Origin: Curtobacterium sp. SGAir0471
Lineage (GTDB): Bacteria; Actinomycetota; Actinomycetes; Actinomycetales; Microbacteriaceae
Assembly: GCF_005490985.1 (NCBI RefSeq)
Contig: NZ_CP027869.1
Coordinates: 2,046,001-2,110,000 of the forward strand
Direction of reading: 5' to 3'
DNA length: 64,000 nucleotides
Below, one piece after another: positions 43,926 through 52,277 of the stretch. The notes beneath the pieces are model-generated. The model worked only from the letters and a program-made list of their open reading frames with translations. It was not told the origin of the DNA and did not search any database. The number at the start of each line of letters is the position of its first letter. The first letter of the stretch is position 1. A program made the translations under genes and the position numbers.

Positions 43926-45764
43926 ATGTGCGGCATCATCGCGGCCCGCGTGAGCGACGACGTGACCCCTTTCCTGCTCGACGGCCTCGAGCGGCTCGAG
44001 TACCGCGGGTACGACTCCGCTGGGGTCGCGCTGCGGACCGCCGCGGGCGCGATCGCCACGGTCCGGTCGGTGTCGCGCGTCGCGGACCTGCGCGCGGACC
44101 TGGCCGCTCGGGCGGCGGCGGGGGCACCCGCGGACGCCGCGACGGGCGTCGGGATCGGGCACACCCGCTGGGCGACCTGCGGGACGGTGCGCGAGGAGAA
44201 CGCGCACCCGCACGCCGACTGCTCGGGGCGCATCAGCGTCGTGCACAACGGGACGATCGAGAACGCCGCGGCCCTGCGGACCACGCTCGGACGGCAGGGG
44301 CACGTGTTCCGCTCCGAGGTGGACTCCGAGGTGATCGGGCACCTCGTCGAGCGCGCCCTCCGGGTGGACCCGGACCTGGTGCTCGCGGTGCAGATCGCGA
44401 CCGCGCAGCTCCGCGGGTCGTGGGCGATCGTCGTGCTGGACGCCAGGGACGGCCGCATGGTGGCCGCCGCGAACCGGTCGCCGCTCGTCGTGGCGCGCTC
44501 CGCCCGCGGCGACTTCGTCGCGAGCGACGTCGGCACGATCGCGGCGTGGTGCGAGACCTTCGTGCCCCTGCGGGACGGCGACGTCGTGGAGCTGGGCGAG
44601 GCGTGGAGCTGGTCGTCGGAGGGCATCGCCGTGCCCGTGCCCTTCCCCACCGCGACGCCGTTCGCCGCGAGCGCGCTCGACGTCGACCTGGGTGACCACC
44701 CGGACCACACGGCCAAGGAGATCGCCGAGCAGCCACGCATCGTCGCCGACGTCCTCGAGCGTGTCCGGCACCGCACCGCGGACGGCAGCACCTGGACCGG
44801 ACTCGGGCTCCCGGCGTTCGAGCGGCTCGCCGTCGTCGCCTGCGGCACGTCGCTCCACGCCGGGCAGGTCGTCGCGGGCACCGCGCGCACCCTCGGCGGG
44901 GTACCCACCGACGTCGTCGCCGCCAGCGAGCTCGACCAGGTCGTCCTCGGTCCCGGGACCCTCGTCGTCGCCATCAGCCAGTCCGGGGAGACCGCGGACG
45001 TCCTGCGAGCCCTCGACCGGCTCGACGACCGCTTCCCGGTCCTGGCGCTGACGAACGACGTGCACTCGTCGCTCGCCCGTCGGGCCGACGCCGTGCTCGA
45101 CTGCCACGCCGGCCCCGAGGGCGGGCTCGCCGCGACGAAGAGCTTCACCGCGCAGGTGGTCGTCGGCGTGACCGCGGTCGTGTCCGCCCTGGTCGCCTCG
45201 GGCCGGCTCGAACCGACCCGCGCCGCCGCCCTGGTCGACGAGCTCTCGGAGCTGCCCGAGCGGATGGCGGCGGCCGCCGTGGTCGCGGCCGAGCGGGTGC
45301 CGCTGCTCGCAGCGACGGTGCGCGACGCTCCCGGATCCCTGTTCGTCGGTCGCGGGCCGGGGTTGCCCTACGCGGCCGAGGGCGCGCTGAAGGTGGAGGA
45401 GCTCGCCTTCCGTTGGGCACGGTCGTGCGCGGTCGGCGAGCTCGGGCACGGGCCGCTCGCGCTCGTGGACGAGGGCACCCCGGTCCTGGTCGTCGACCAC
45501 GGGGACCCGCGGATCACGTCCGCCGTCGCCGAGGTGCGTGCCCGCGGCGGGTTCGTCGTGACGATCGGTGGTGCCGGCTCCGACCTGCCGGTGATCGCCG
45601 GCAGGTCGGACGCCACCGACCTGGCGTGGGGGCGGTCCGTCGCGCCCTGGGGACCGATCGAGGCGGTCGTGCCCCTGCAGATGCTCGCCCGCGAGCTCGC
45701 CGTGCAGCTCGGCTGCGCGGTCGACAAGCCCCGGGCGCCGATGGGGTCGGTGACGGTCGAATAG
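43926..45764 (+). CDS. divergent glucosamine-6-phosphate synthase (GlmS-like)
   Basis: This 612-residue Ntn-amidotransferase has Cys2 as nucleophile (MCGIIAARVSDD) and glutaminase-domain motifs YRGYDSAGVAL and VGIGHTRWATCG. Two SIS domains follow, with VACGTSLHAG, SQSGETADVL and the C-terminal KPRAPMGSVTVE. It makes glucosamine-6-P from fructose-6-P and glutamine if fully active. Core signatures differ from housekeeping GlmS: the usual EGALKxKE-SY...GELKHGP region reads EGALKVEELAFRWARS...GELGHGP. The C-tail reads APMGS instead of NLAKS. This suggests a second, specialised paralogue. Confidence 0.85.
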   Translation: MCGIIAARVSDDVTPFLLDGLERLEYRGYDSAGVALRTAAGAIATVRSVSRVADLRADLAARAAAGAPADAATGVGIGHTRWATCGTVREENAHPHADCSGRISVVHNGTIENAAALRTTLGRQGHVFRSEVDSEVIGHLVERALRVDPDLVLAVQIATAQLRGSWAIVVLDARDGRMVAAANRSPLVVARSARGDFVASDVGTIAAWCETFVPLRDGDVVELGEAWSWSSEGIAVPVPFPTATPFAASALDVDLGDHPDHTAKEIAEQPRIVADVLERVRHRTADGSTWTGLGLPAFERLAVVACGTSLHAGQVVAGTARTLGGVPTDVVAASELDQVVLGPGTLVVAISQSGETADVLRALDRLDDRFPVLALTNDVHSSLARRADAVLDCHAGPEGGLAATKSFTAQVVVGVTAVVSALVASGRLEPTRAAALVDELSELPERMAAAAVVAAERVPLLAATVRDAPGSLFVGRGPGLPYAAEGALKVEELAFRWARSCAVGELGHGPLALVDEGTPVLVVDHGDPRITSAVAEVRARGGFVVTIGGAGSDLPVIAGRSDATDLAWGRSVAPWGPIEAVVPLQMLARELAVQLGCAVDKPRAPMGSVTVE

Positions 45765-45787
45765 CCAGGCACACGCAGCGCAACCGG

Positions 45788-45877
45788 GTGACGGTGTTCC
45801 TCGCCGTCCTCACCGGGCTCGCCATCGTCGCGACGGTCGTCGTGGTGGTGCTCGTCGTGGTGGACGCCGTCCGCTGA
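45788..45877 (+). CDS. possible 29-residue single-pass membrane peptide
   Basis: GTG 45788 opens 29 codons whose product is almost entirely a valine/alanine/leucine membrane helix ending DAVR. No ribosome site is evident. It sits 23 bp after the GlmS-like gene. Treat as a candidate only. Confidence 0.3.
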   Translation: MTVFLAVLTGLAIVATVVVVVLVVVDAVR

Positions 45878-45946
45878 CGGGCCGATGCCGGCACCTGCGG
45901 CCGAGGCGGTCAGGCACTTCATGGTCGGTGCTGTCATCCTGACGGC

Positions 45947-46660
45947 TTGACCGCAGCAGCCCCGACCCTCGTCCCCGTCGCCGTCCTGGTGGGCGCCGTC
46001 CTGCCGTTCGTGCCCCTGGTGGGCCGCGTCGCCCGGATCGCGGCCACGATCGTGCACGAGGTCGGCCACTGCGTCGTCGTCGTGCCCTTCGGCGGACGCA
46101 TCGAGCGCATCGACCTGCACCCCGACGGTTCCGGCGAGGCCTGGGTCCGGCTCGGGCGCGTGCCCGGGGCGATCCGCTGGCTCGTGCGCGTGCTCAACCT
46201 GTTCGCCGGGTACAGCGCGCCGCTCTGGGCCGGCGTGCTGCTCGTCACCGGGGTGCTGCACGGGTCGCAGTGGCTGCCCGTGGCGGTGCTCGCCGTGGTC
46301 GGGCTCGTGGCCCTCGCGTTCGTGCGGAACTGGTTCGGGCTGCTCGTCGTGGTCGGCTTCGACGCGCTCGCGCTCTGGGTGGCCGTCCGCCCGTCCGAGG
46401 CCACCGTGCTGGTCGTCGCCGCGGTGGGTGCGGCGTTCGTCGTCGACGGGCTCCGGTCCCTCGTGCGCGTCGCGCGCTGGCTGCTCACCGGCGCACGGGT
46501 GCAGACCGACTTCCACATCGCCGCGGCCGAGATGCGGGTGCCGGCCGTGCTGTGGTTCGTGCTGTTCGTGGTCGTCAACGGGTTCGTCGTGTGGCTCGCC
46601 CGGGAGCCGCTGCTCGCCACGTGGGACACCGTCGCCGCCGGGGTGCGCGCGCTGTTCTGA
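45947..46660 (+). CDS. M50-like membrane metalloprotease-type protein
   Basis: This 237-residue protein has about six hydrophobic segments and the zinc-metalloprotease motif HEVGH (His37, Glu38, His41) in TIVHEVGHCVVVVPFGG at the end of the second helix. The second M50 zinc-ligand motif (NPDG or similar) is replaced by SAPLWAG-type sequence. It therefore belongs to the peptidase M50B-like actinobacterial group of uncertain activity. It starts with TTG 45947, an unusual start chosen because no ATG/GTG gives a complete first helix. Confidence 0.72.
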   Translation: MTAAAPTLVPVAVLVGAVLPFVPLVGRVARIAATIVHEVGHCVVVVPFGGRIERIDLHPDGSGEAWVRLGRVPGAIRWLVRVLNLFAGYSAPLWAGVLLVTGVLHGSQWLPVAVLAVVGLVALAFVRNWFGLLVVVGFDALALWVAVRPSEATVLVVAAVGAAFVVDGLRSLVRVARWLLTGARVQTDFHIAAAEMRVPAVLWFVLFVVVNGFVVWLAREPLLATWDTVAAGVRALF

Positions 46661-46689
46661 GGCGGGGTGGGCGCGCTTCTGCCCGTCTC

Positions 46690-46800
46690 CGCGACATCCC
46701 ACGCGTCGATCGACAGGAGCGATGTCGAACGATGCACACGCACTCGATGCAGGCGCACGATCCGTGCGTTGCACGCGTCGATCGACACGCGTCGCGTCGC
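46690..46800. repeat. paired GTCGATCGAC repeat, copy 2
   Basis: GTCGATCGAC at 46705-46714 and 46777-46786 (72 bp apart), flanked by ACGC and CGCGTC. CGATGCA-type short inverted motifs lie between the cores. It is homologous to the element at 22921-23030 and fills the gap before the Nudix gene. Confidence 0.7.
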
Positions 46801-46835
46801 GGACCGGCACCCGTCCGCCGTGCCACGATCCTCGG

Positions 46836-47384
46836 ATGCGACCCGCCCATGCCCTCGCCGCGCTCGACACCGCGCCGTCACCCTTCCGGGAGCGGTTCTC
46901 GGCGTTCGTCAGCGCCGCCGGGGACGCGGCGCTCGACCGGGATCTCGGCCCCGAACACCTGACCGCGTCGTGCTTCGTGTTCTCCCCCGACCGCTCCCTC
47001 GTCCTGCTCTGCCTGCACCGCAAGGGTCGGTTCTGGGTGCAGTTCGGCGGGCACCTCGAGCCGCAGGACCAGGACCTGGCGGGTGCGGCACGGCGCGAGG
47101 CCCGCGAAGAGTCCGGCGTCGCCCGACTCGAGCTCGACGACGGTGCCGTGGCCGACCTCGACCGCCACGACCTGCACGGCGGCTTCTCCTGCACGGCGCA
47201 CTGGGACGTCGGCTTCGTCGCGACCGTGGACCTCGCGACGCGGACGCTCGTGAGCCACGAGAGCGACGACGTCCGCTGGTTCCCGGTCGACGCCCTGCCC
47301 GAGCCGCTGGCGCCGGGGCTCTCCCGACGCCTCGCCGCACTGCTCACCGGTCCCGCCGCACCGACGGGCACAGGCGGACCGTAA
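46836..47384 (+). CDS. Nudix hydrolase
   Basis: This 182-residue protein has a Nudix domain with the box GGHLEPQDQDLAGAARREAREESG, whose REAREE core supplies metal ligands. The GGHxEPxD entry is the variant common in actinobacterial Nudix proteins. It probably hydrolyses a nucleoside-diphosphate derivative; the substrate is unknown. ATG 46836 follows an AGGATC-like stretch only; no strong ribosome site. Confidence 0.85.
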   Translation: MRPAHALAALDTAPSPFRERFSAFVSAAGDAALDRDLGPEHLTASCFVFSPDRSLVLLCLHRKGRFWVQFGGHLEPQDQDLAGAARREAREESGVARLELDDGAVADLDRHDLHGGFSCTAHWDVGFVATVDLATRTLVSHESDDVRWFPVDALPEPLAPGLSRRLAALLTGPAAPTGTGGP

Positions 47385-47459
47385 CCCGACGCCGCAATGC
47401 CCCACGGGCCCGGCCGACCTGCGAGAGTACCCGCACGACGGACACAGCAGGAGGACCCC

Positions 47460-48863
47460 ATGTCGGACGACGGCCACGGCTTCGCCACGGAACAGGTGCA
47501 CGGCGGGTTCCTGCCCGACACTGCGCACGGCGCACGGGTGCCCGCGATCCACATGACGTCGGGCTTCCTCTTCGACGACTTCGACCAGGCCCGCGAGCGC
47601 TTCGCCGGCACCGACGACGGCTACACGTACACGCGCCTCGGCAACCCGACGAACGCCGACGTCGAGCGCCGGGTCGCCCTGCTCGAACGCAGCGCCGAAG
47701 CGATCCTCGTCGGCAGCGGCCAGGCGGCGGTCACGGTGGCGCTGCTCGGGCTCCTGCAGGCCGGCGACCACGTCGTCAGCGCGCGGAGCATCTACGAGGG
47801 CACGAAGGGGCTGCTCCTGCAGAACCTGGCGCGACTCGGCATCGAGGTGGACTTCGTCGCCGACCAGCGCGACCTGGGCGCGTGGGCAGCCGCGGTGCGC
47901 CCGAACACGAAGGTCTTCTTCGCCGAGACGATCCCGAACCCGAAGAACGACGTGCTCGACATCCAGGGCGTCGCCGACACCGCGCACCGTGCGGGCGTGC
48001 CGCTCGTGGTCGACAACACCCTGGCGACGCCGTACCTCGTGCGTCCGGTCGAGCACGGCGCGGACGTCGTGGTGCACTCCGCGTCGAAGTTCCTGTCCGG
48101 GCACGGCGCGGGACTCGGCGGCCTCGTGGTCGACGGCGGCCGCTTCGACTGGGGCCGCACGCCGGAGCGCTTCCCGCACCTGACCACCCCGGACCGCGCC
48201 CTCGGCGGGCAGAGCTACGTCGAGCGGTACGGCAGCCGGGCGTTCGTCGTGTTCGCCCGCGACGTCGTCGCCGCACGCATCGGACCGTCGCCGTCGCCGT
48301 TCAACGCCTTCCTGCTGCGCCAGGGCATCGAGACGCTGTCGCTCCGCGTGGAGCGCCACGTCGGGAACGCGCTCGCCGTCGCGTCCTTCCTGGAGCACCA
48401 GCCGGAGGTGACGAGCGTCGACCACGCGGGTCTCGCCTCCAGTCCGTACCACGACCTCGCCCAGCGCTACCTGCCCCGGGGAGCCGGCTCCGTCTTCGCC
48501 TTCACGCTCGCCGGCGGCGAGCCGGCCGCCCGCGCCTTCATCGACGCGGTGCAGCTGATCAGCCGGATGACCCACCTGGGCGACGTCCGCTCGCTCGTGC
48601 TGCACCCCGCGACCACCACCCACGCCGGCCGCACCGCGGCCGAGCGGGCCGAGCTCGGCATCGGCGACGGCCTGGTCCGCCTGTCCGTCGGCATCGAGGA
48701 CGTCGCCGACCTGCTCGCCGACGTGGAGCGCGGCCTGGCAGCGGTCCGTGCGGCGGTCGGACCGGACGGCGTCGGCCGGGAGGCACGGCCCACCTCCGCC
48801 ACGGAGGCCACCGTGCTCGCCCACACCGTCCCGCAGGGCCACGTCGTCGCGCAGGAGGTCTGA
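47460..48863 (+). CDS. second O-acetylhomoserine sulfhydrylase-like PLP enzyme
   Basis: This 467-residue Cys/Met-metabolism PLP enzyme has Lys210 (VVVHSASKFLSGHG), YTRLGNPTNADVERR and VDNTLATPYLVRP. It is related to but distinct from MetY at 11187 (differing Arg/Tyr loops and a 25-residue C-terminal tail). It could use O-acetylhomoserine or another activated thiol acceptor. It starts at ATG 47460 behind AGGAGGACCCC. The flavin monooxygenase gene starts 2 bp after its stop, with an AGGAGGTC ribosome site inside its end, so the two are one functional pair. Confidence 0.9.
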   Translation: MSDDGHGFATEQVHGGFLPDTAHGARVPAIHMTSGFLFDDFDQARERFAGTDDGYTYTRLGNPTNADVERRVALLERSAEAILVGSGQAAVTVALLGLLQAGDHVVSARSIYEGTKGLLLQNLARLGIEVDFVADQRDLGAWAAAVRPNTKVFFAETIPNPKNDVLDIQGVADTAHRAGVPLVVDNTLATPYLVRPVEHGADVVVHSASKFLSGHGAGLGGLVVDGGRFDWGRTPERFPHLTTPDRALGGQSYVERYGSRAFVVFARDVVAARIGPSPSPFNAFLLRQGIETLSLRVERHVGNALAVASFLEHQPEVTSVDHAGLASSPYHDLAQRYLPRGAGSVFAFTLAGGEPAARAFIDAVQLISRMTHLGDVRSLVLHPATTTHAGRTAAERAELGIGDGLVRLSVGIEDVADLLADVERGLAAVRAAVGPDGVGREARPTSATEATVLAHTVPQGHVVAQEV

Positions 48864-48865
48864 CG

Positions 48866-50170
48866 GTGGGCGACCTGCAGCACTTCGGGTACTTCTTCTC
48901 GCGCGGGTTCGGGCCACAGGCGTGGGGGCGCGCCGACTGGGACTGGGGCCTCGACTGGACGAAGCCGGACCTGTACCAGCAGTCCGTCCGGGCGCTCGAG
49001 CAGGCGGGGCTGGACCTCGTCATCGCCGAGGACGCGATCTCGCTCGGCAGTCCGGCGACCCTGGGCCTGCGGATCCGGCAGGCGTACGGCGGACCGAAGC
49101 ACGACCCGCTGCTGCTCGCGCCCTACCTGTTCGCCGTGACGGAGCACATCGGCATCGCGCCGACGGTGAACGCGGGCATCACGCCGCCGTACCTGGCCGC
49201 ACGGCAGGCCGCGACGCTCGCGCACCTGTCGGCGGACCGGTTCGGGCTCAACGTCGTGACGGACACCGGCAGTGCACGGCACGTCGGTTCGGCGCCGCTG
49301 CCGCACGACGCCGCGTACGACCGCGCCGAGGAGTGGATCACGCTGCTCCGACGGCTGTGGCACTCGTGGGGCGACGGCTACGTCGGCGACCCTTCGGACT
49401 GGCACTTCGCCGACGGGGACGCCCTCGACGCGTTCCACCACGAGGGCGCCTACTTCACGGCGGACGGGCCGCTCAACGCCCTGCCGCTCGACAGCGATCC
49501 GGTCGTGGTCTCCCCCGGCGGGTCCGGCCGCGGGCTCGGGTTCGCGGGGACGCACTCCGACGTGCAGCTCGCCCTCGCGCCACTGACGGTCGAGGCCGTG
49601 CGCACCTACCGGTCGCGGGTGCTGACCGCCGCCGCCGACGCCGGGCGGAGCGCGGACGACCTGCGGGTGCTGTTCGTGCTGAAGCCGGTGCTCGTGCCCT
49701 CCGTGGAGGAGGCCGACCGCATCGTCACGGCGTCACGACACCCCTCCGACGCCGACCTCCGGGCGGCTGCGGTCGCGTGGTCGAGCGACTCGGAGACGGA
49801 CCTGCTCGCGCTCGACCTCGACGCGCCGATCCCGGCGGGCACGTTCGGCGACCACGTGTCGGCTGGGACGATCCGGGGGCTGCTCGGGGACACGCCGGAC
49901 GCACCCCTGCGCGAGCTGTTGACCCGGAAGGCGCGGCTCGGGCGGATCAGCGCCCGCGAGGGGTTCGTCGGCACCGCAGAGGAGTTCGCGGACTTCGTCG
50001 AGGAGCTCGGTGCAGACGCGGACAACGACGGGTTCATCCTGTCCGGGGACCTGCACCCGGCGCAGGTGTACCGGATGACGGGCGACCTCGTGCCGGTGCT
50101 GCGCCGTCGGGGGCTGCTGCGCCGGGAGTACGGCGACGGTGGCCTGCGCGCCAACCTCTTCGACTTCTGA
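48866..50170 (+). CDS. luciferase-like flavin monooxygenase, NtaA/SnaA/DszA family
   Basis: This 434-residue FMNH2-dependent monooxygenase has the N-terminal QHFGYFFSRGFGPQAWG, EDAISLGSPATLGLR and GLNVVTDTGSARHVGSAPLP, with VVVSPGGSGRGLGFAGTHSDVQ later. These are NtaA/DszA-type LLM signatures. Members oxidise organosulfur or aminopolycarboxylate compounds. Its pairing with a sulfhydrylase-like enzyme suggests cleavage of a sulfone or sulfonate followed by assimilation of released sulfur (inferred). A flavin reductase is not encoded nearby. GTG 48866 is 7 nt after AGGAGGTC. Confidence 0.88.
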   Translation: MGDLQHFGYFFSRGFGPQAWGRADWDWGLDWTKPDLYQQSVRALEQAGLDLVIAEDAISLGSPATLGLRIRQAYGGPKHDPLLLAPYLFAVTEHIGIAPTVNAGITPPYLAARQAATLAHLSADRFGLNVVTDTGSARHVGSAPLPHDAAYDRAEEWITLLRRLWHSWGDGYVGDPSDWHFADGDALDAFHHEGAYFTADGPLNALPLDSDPVVVSPGGSGRGLGFAGTHSDVQLALAPLTVEAVRTYRSRVLTAAADAGRSADDLRVLFVLKPVLVPSVEEADRIVTASRHPSDADLRAAAVAWSSDSETDLLALDLDAPIPAGTFGDHVSAGTIRGLLGDTPDAPLRELLTRKARLGRISAREGFVGTAEEFADFVEELGADADNDGFILSGDLHPAQVYRMTGDLVPVLRRRGLLRREYGDGGLRANLFDF

Positions 50171-50187
50171 CGCCCTCCCTCGCGGAC

Positions 50188-50982
50188 TTACTTCTTCTTG
50201 TCCTTCTTGTCGGACTTCTTCCCGCCCGACTTCTTCTTGTCCTTCTTCTTCTTGTCGGACTTCTTCTTGTCCTTCTTCTTCTTGTCCTTCTTCTTGCTCG
50301 TGTCCTGCTTCGTGGGCTGCTCGACGCCGGACTCGTCCTCGTCCTCGTCCTCCGTGCGGGGTGTGCGCACACCGGCGGGCGCGGGACCGTCGACCGGCTC
50401 GACGACCACCGCGGTGCCGGTGTCCGCCAGCACGTCGACCTCCTGCTCCTCGACCACCGGGACGAGCGCGTCCTCCACCCGCTCGACCACGAGTTCCGCA
50501 CCGTCCTCGGCGAGCCGCAGCAGCGCCTGCGCCGCCCGCACCCGCGTCGTGGTCCTCCGTGCGAGCACGTCGGCCCGGGCTCCCTCGAGGAACCCGCGCA
50601 GCGCCCGCTCCACCGCCGACCGCCCCCGCGGCGCCGAGCGGTCGAGGCGGTCGAGCTCGCCGGCGATGCCCGCGACGTCGTCCTCGACGTGCTCGTCCCG
50701 CACCGACGCGATGAGCGCCGCCACCGCCGACGCCGCACGCTCGACCGCTGCCGAGCGCTGATCGAGCACCACGAGCATCTCGAACACCCCGCCGTAGGAG
50801 ACCGTCTCGAGCCGCACGGGCTCAGCACCACGACCCCGGACGACGAGTCGGGCATCGGGCGTCGGCAGCCAGGCGACCACGGCGGCGACGGTCGCGACGG
50901 ACCCGACGATCCGCTCGTACTCCGCCAACCCCAGGCGGTCCTGCTCTCGCAGACGGACTCGGATCGCGATCTCCTGCACCAC
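50188..50982 (-). CDS. hypothetical protein with a lysine-rich C-terminal tail
   Basis: This 264-residue protein is not recognised. Residues 1-200 are mixed alpha/beta with many acidic and Arg residues (RSAVERALRGFLEGARADVLARR). An acidic stretch (EDEDEDESG) precedes a 33-residue tail of Lys with Ser/Asp (repeated KKDKKK blocks), encoded mostly by AAG/AAC codons that depart from the surrounding composition. The tail could bind nucleic acid, polyphosphate or membrane. It begins 82 bp beyond the tmRNA terminator and ends 17 bp from the convergent monooxygenase stop. Confidence 0.75.
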   Translation of the reverse strand: MVQEIAIRVRLREQDRLGLAEYERIVGSVATVAAVVAWLPTPDARLVVRGRGAEPVRLETVSYGGVFEMLVVLDQRSAAVERAASAVAALIASVRDEHVEDDVAGIAGELDRLDRSAPRGRSAVERALRGFLEGARADVLARRTTTRVRAAQALLRLAEDGAELVVERVEDALVPVVEEQEVDVLADTGTAVVVEPVDGPAPAGVRTPRTEDEDEDESGVEQPTKQDTSKKKDKKKKDKKKSDKKKKDKKKSGGKKSDKKDKKK

Positions 50983-51064
50983 GCGCAGACCTCTCGTTCG
51001 GGATCGACACGAGCGAGCCCCGTGCCTGACCCGGACAGTAGTCCTCGCCTCCCCCGCGCACGAC

Positions 51065-51105
51065 GAACGCCCCGTCGACGTCCAGGGGACGGCGACGGGG
51101 CGTTC
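51065..51105 (-). terminator. ssrA terminator hairpin
   Basis: GAACGCCCCGTCG (51065-51077) pairs with CGACGGGGCGTTC (51093-51105), just beyond the tmRNA 3' end on the minus strand and before the lysine-tailed gene. Confidence 0.6.
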
Positions 51106-51153
51106 AGGTGGCGATCTCGGTGATCAGCATGACAGCGGCTCGACGTCCGGCGA

Positions 51154-51530
51154 TGGTGGAGATGGGGGGAATCGAACCCCCGTCCATCGCTGCAATTCGA
51201 CGTCTTCTACGGGCGTATCCGGATGAGTCGTTCTGCTCGGCCCCGTCCTTTGCTACCGGCTTCTCGGACGACGGGCCCAGTCTCAGTGCAAGTCCCGCAC
51301 GGCCCTGAGGCGCAACCGTGCAGCAAGTCCTCTGGATGACGCCGGGATCAGGTTAGGGGACGGTCACCTGGCCGACGGACTTCATGTGCTGGGCTGCTTA
51401 CGCAGCGAGAGCGAAGTCAGTGCGCTTGGAATTGGCACTTGTTGTTTTCCACGGATCGTTCACGAGATGACCGTGGGTCCTCGGCCCGCTTCCCGTCGGC
51501 ACACAGGCAATGTCGAAACCGATCATCCCC
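51154..51530 (-). ncRNA. ssrA: transfer-messenger RNA (tmRNA)
   Basis: This 377-nt RNA rescues stalled ribosomes with SmpB. The 5' end GGGGATGATCGGTTTCGACA (from 51530) and the 3' T-arm/acceptor ending CATCTCCACCA (to 51154) form a tRNA-like domain: GGGGAUG pairs with CAUCUCC with one G-U. The tag reading frame follows at 51436-51398. CCA is encoded. It is downstream of smpB on the same strand; ends are placed from the acceptor stem and may shift by a base. Confidence 0.95.
51398..51436 (-). other. tmRNA proteolysis tag ORF ANSKRTDFALAA
   Basis: From the resume codon GCC at 51436 the frame reads ANSKRTDFALAA then TAA (51398-51400). The terminal ALAA is the Clp-type degradation signal. Confidence 0.9.
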
Positions 51531-51602
51531 GTACGGGCCGTGACGTGCGAGCCGCTGTCACGCTGTTGAGTTGCCAATGCCCCTCGGGAGGAGCAGTACC
51601 CC

Positions 51603-51608
51603 AGCCTA
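51603..51608 (-). promoter_or_regulatory. candidate ssrA -10 element TAGGCT
   Basis: TAGGCT on the minus strand with CTGGCA 18 bp further upstream (51632-51627) would start a pre-tmRNA about 65 nt longer than the mature 5' end, consistent with RNase P processing. Confidence 0.35.
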
Positions 51609-51647
51609 GCGGGGACCGCTGGACGATGCCAGCGGCGTTCGCCGTGG

Positions 51648-51698
51648 GCTCACTCGCCCGTGCGGCTCACTGGCCCGTGCGGCTCACTCGCCCATGCG
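51648..51698. repeat. three tandem 17-bp units at the smpB 3' end
   Basis: GCTCACTCGCCCGTGCG occurs at 51648, 51665 and 51682 with one mismatch each in two copies. The third copy includes the smpB stop and last codons, so the duplications arose from coding sequence. Confidence 0.7.
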
Positions 51699-52160
51699 GT
51701 TGCGCGAGCGCATGGCCCGCTCGGCCTCGCGCTTGTCGGTCTTCTCGCGCAGGGCCTGGCGCTTGTCGAACTCGCGCTTGCCCTTCGCGACCGCGATCTC
51801 GACCTTCGCCCGACCGTCGTGGAAGTAGATCTTCATCGGCACGAGCGTGTACCCGCCCTGCGCCGTCTTGTGCGAGATCTTCACGATCTGCTGCTTGTGC
51901 AGGAGGAGCTTGCGCTTCCGCCGAGGCGCGTGGTTGTTCCACGTCCCCTCGGTGTACTCGGGGATGTGCACGGAGTCGAGCCAGGCTTCGCCGCCGTCGA
52001 TGAACGCGTACCCGTCGACCAGGGACGCGCGACCCTCGCGCAGGGACTTCACCTCGGTGCCGGACAGCACCATGCCCGCCTCGTACGTGTCCTCGATGAG
52101 GTAGTCGTGGCGCGCGCGACGGTTGGTCGCCACGATCTTCTCGCCGCGTTCCTTCGCCAT
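51684..52160 (-). CDS. smpB: SsrA-binding protein SmpB
   Basis: This 158-residue partner of tmRNA has a typical OB fold: [36 protein letters not shown] and [13 protein letters not shown] [20 protein letters not shown] basic tail inserts in the mRNA channel ([23 protein letters not shown]). A ribosome site (GGGAGTCACC) precedes ATG 52160. It lies between ftsX and ssrA on the same strand, though TAGGCT at 52215 implies its own promoter. Confidence 0.97.
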   Translation of the reverse strand: MAKERGEKIVATNRRARHDYLIEDTYEAGMVLSGTEVKSLREGRASLVDGYAFIDGGEAWLDSVHIPEYTEGTWNNHAPRRKRKLLLHKQQIVKISHKTAQGGYTLVPMKIYFHDGRAKVEIAVAKGKREFDKRQALREKTDKREAERAMRSRNRMGE

Positions 52161-52214
52161 GGTGACTCCCTTCGGTGACCGGGAACGGTCCCCGGTGCTG
52201 CTGCGCAGCCCTAC

Positions 52215-52220
52215 AGCCTA
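52215..52220 (-). promoter_or_regulatory. -10 element TAGGCT of smpB
   Basis: TAGGCT on the minus strand lies 54 nt before ATG 52160, immediately after the ftsEX terminator. Confidence 0.4.
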
Positions 52221-52230
52221 GTGAACACGA

Positions 52231-52265
52231 CGACCGCGGCGCACCTTCCCGGCGCGCCGCGGTCG
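52231..52265 (-). terminator. ftsEX terminator hairpin
   Basis: CGACCGCGGCGC (52231-52242) pairs with GCGCCGCGGTCG (52254-52265), 12 bp downstream of the ftsX stop on the minus strand. Confidence 0.6.
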
Positions 52266-52277
52266 TGTGTGCACGGG

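Noticed and set aside
22921-46800. Insertion sequence explaining the paired GTCGATCGAC elements
   Set aside because: No transposase, no terminal inverted repeats enclosing a gene and no target duplication were seen; kept as a non-coding repeat.
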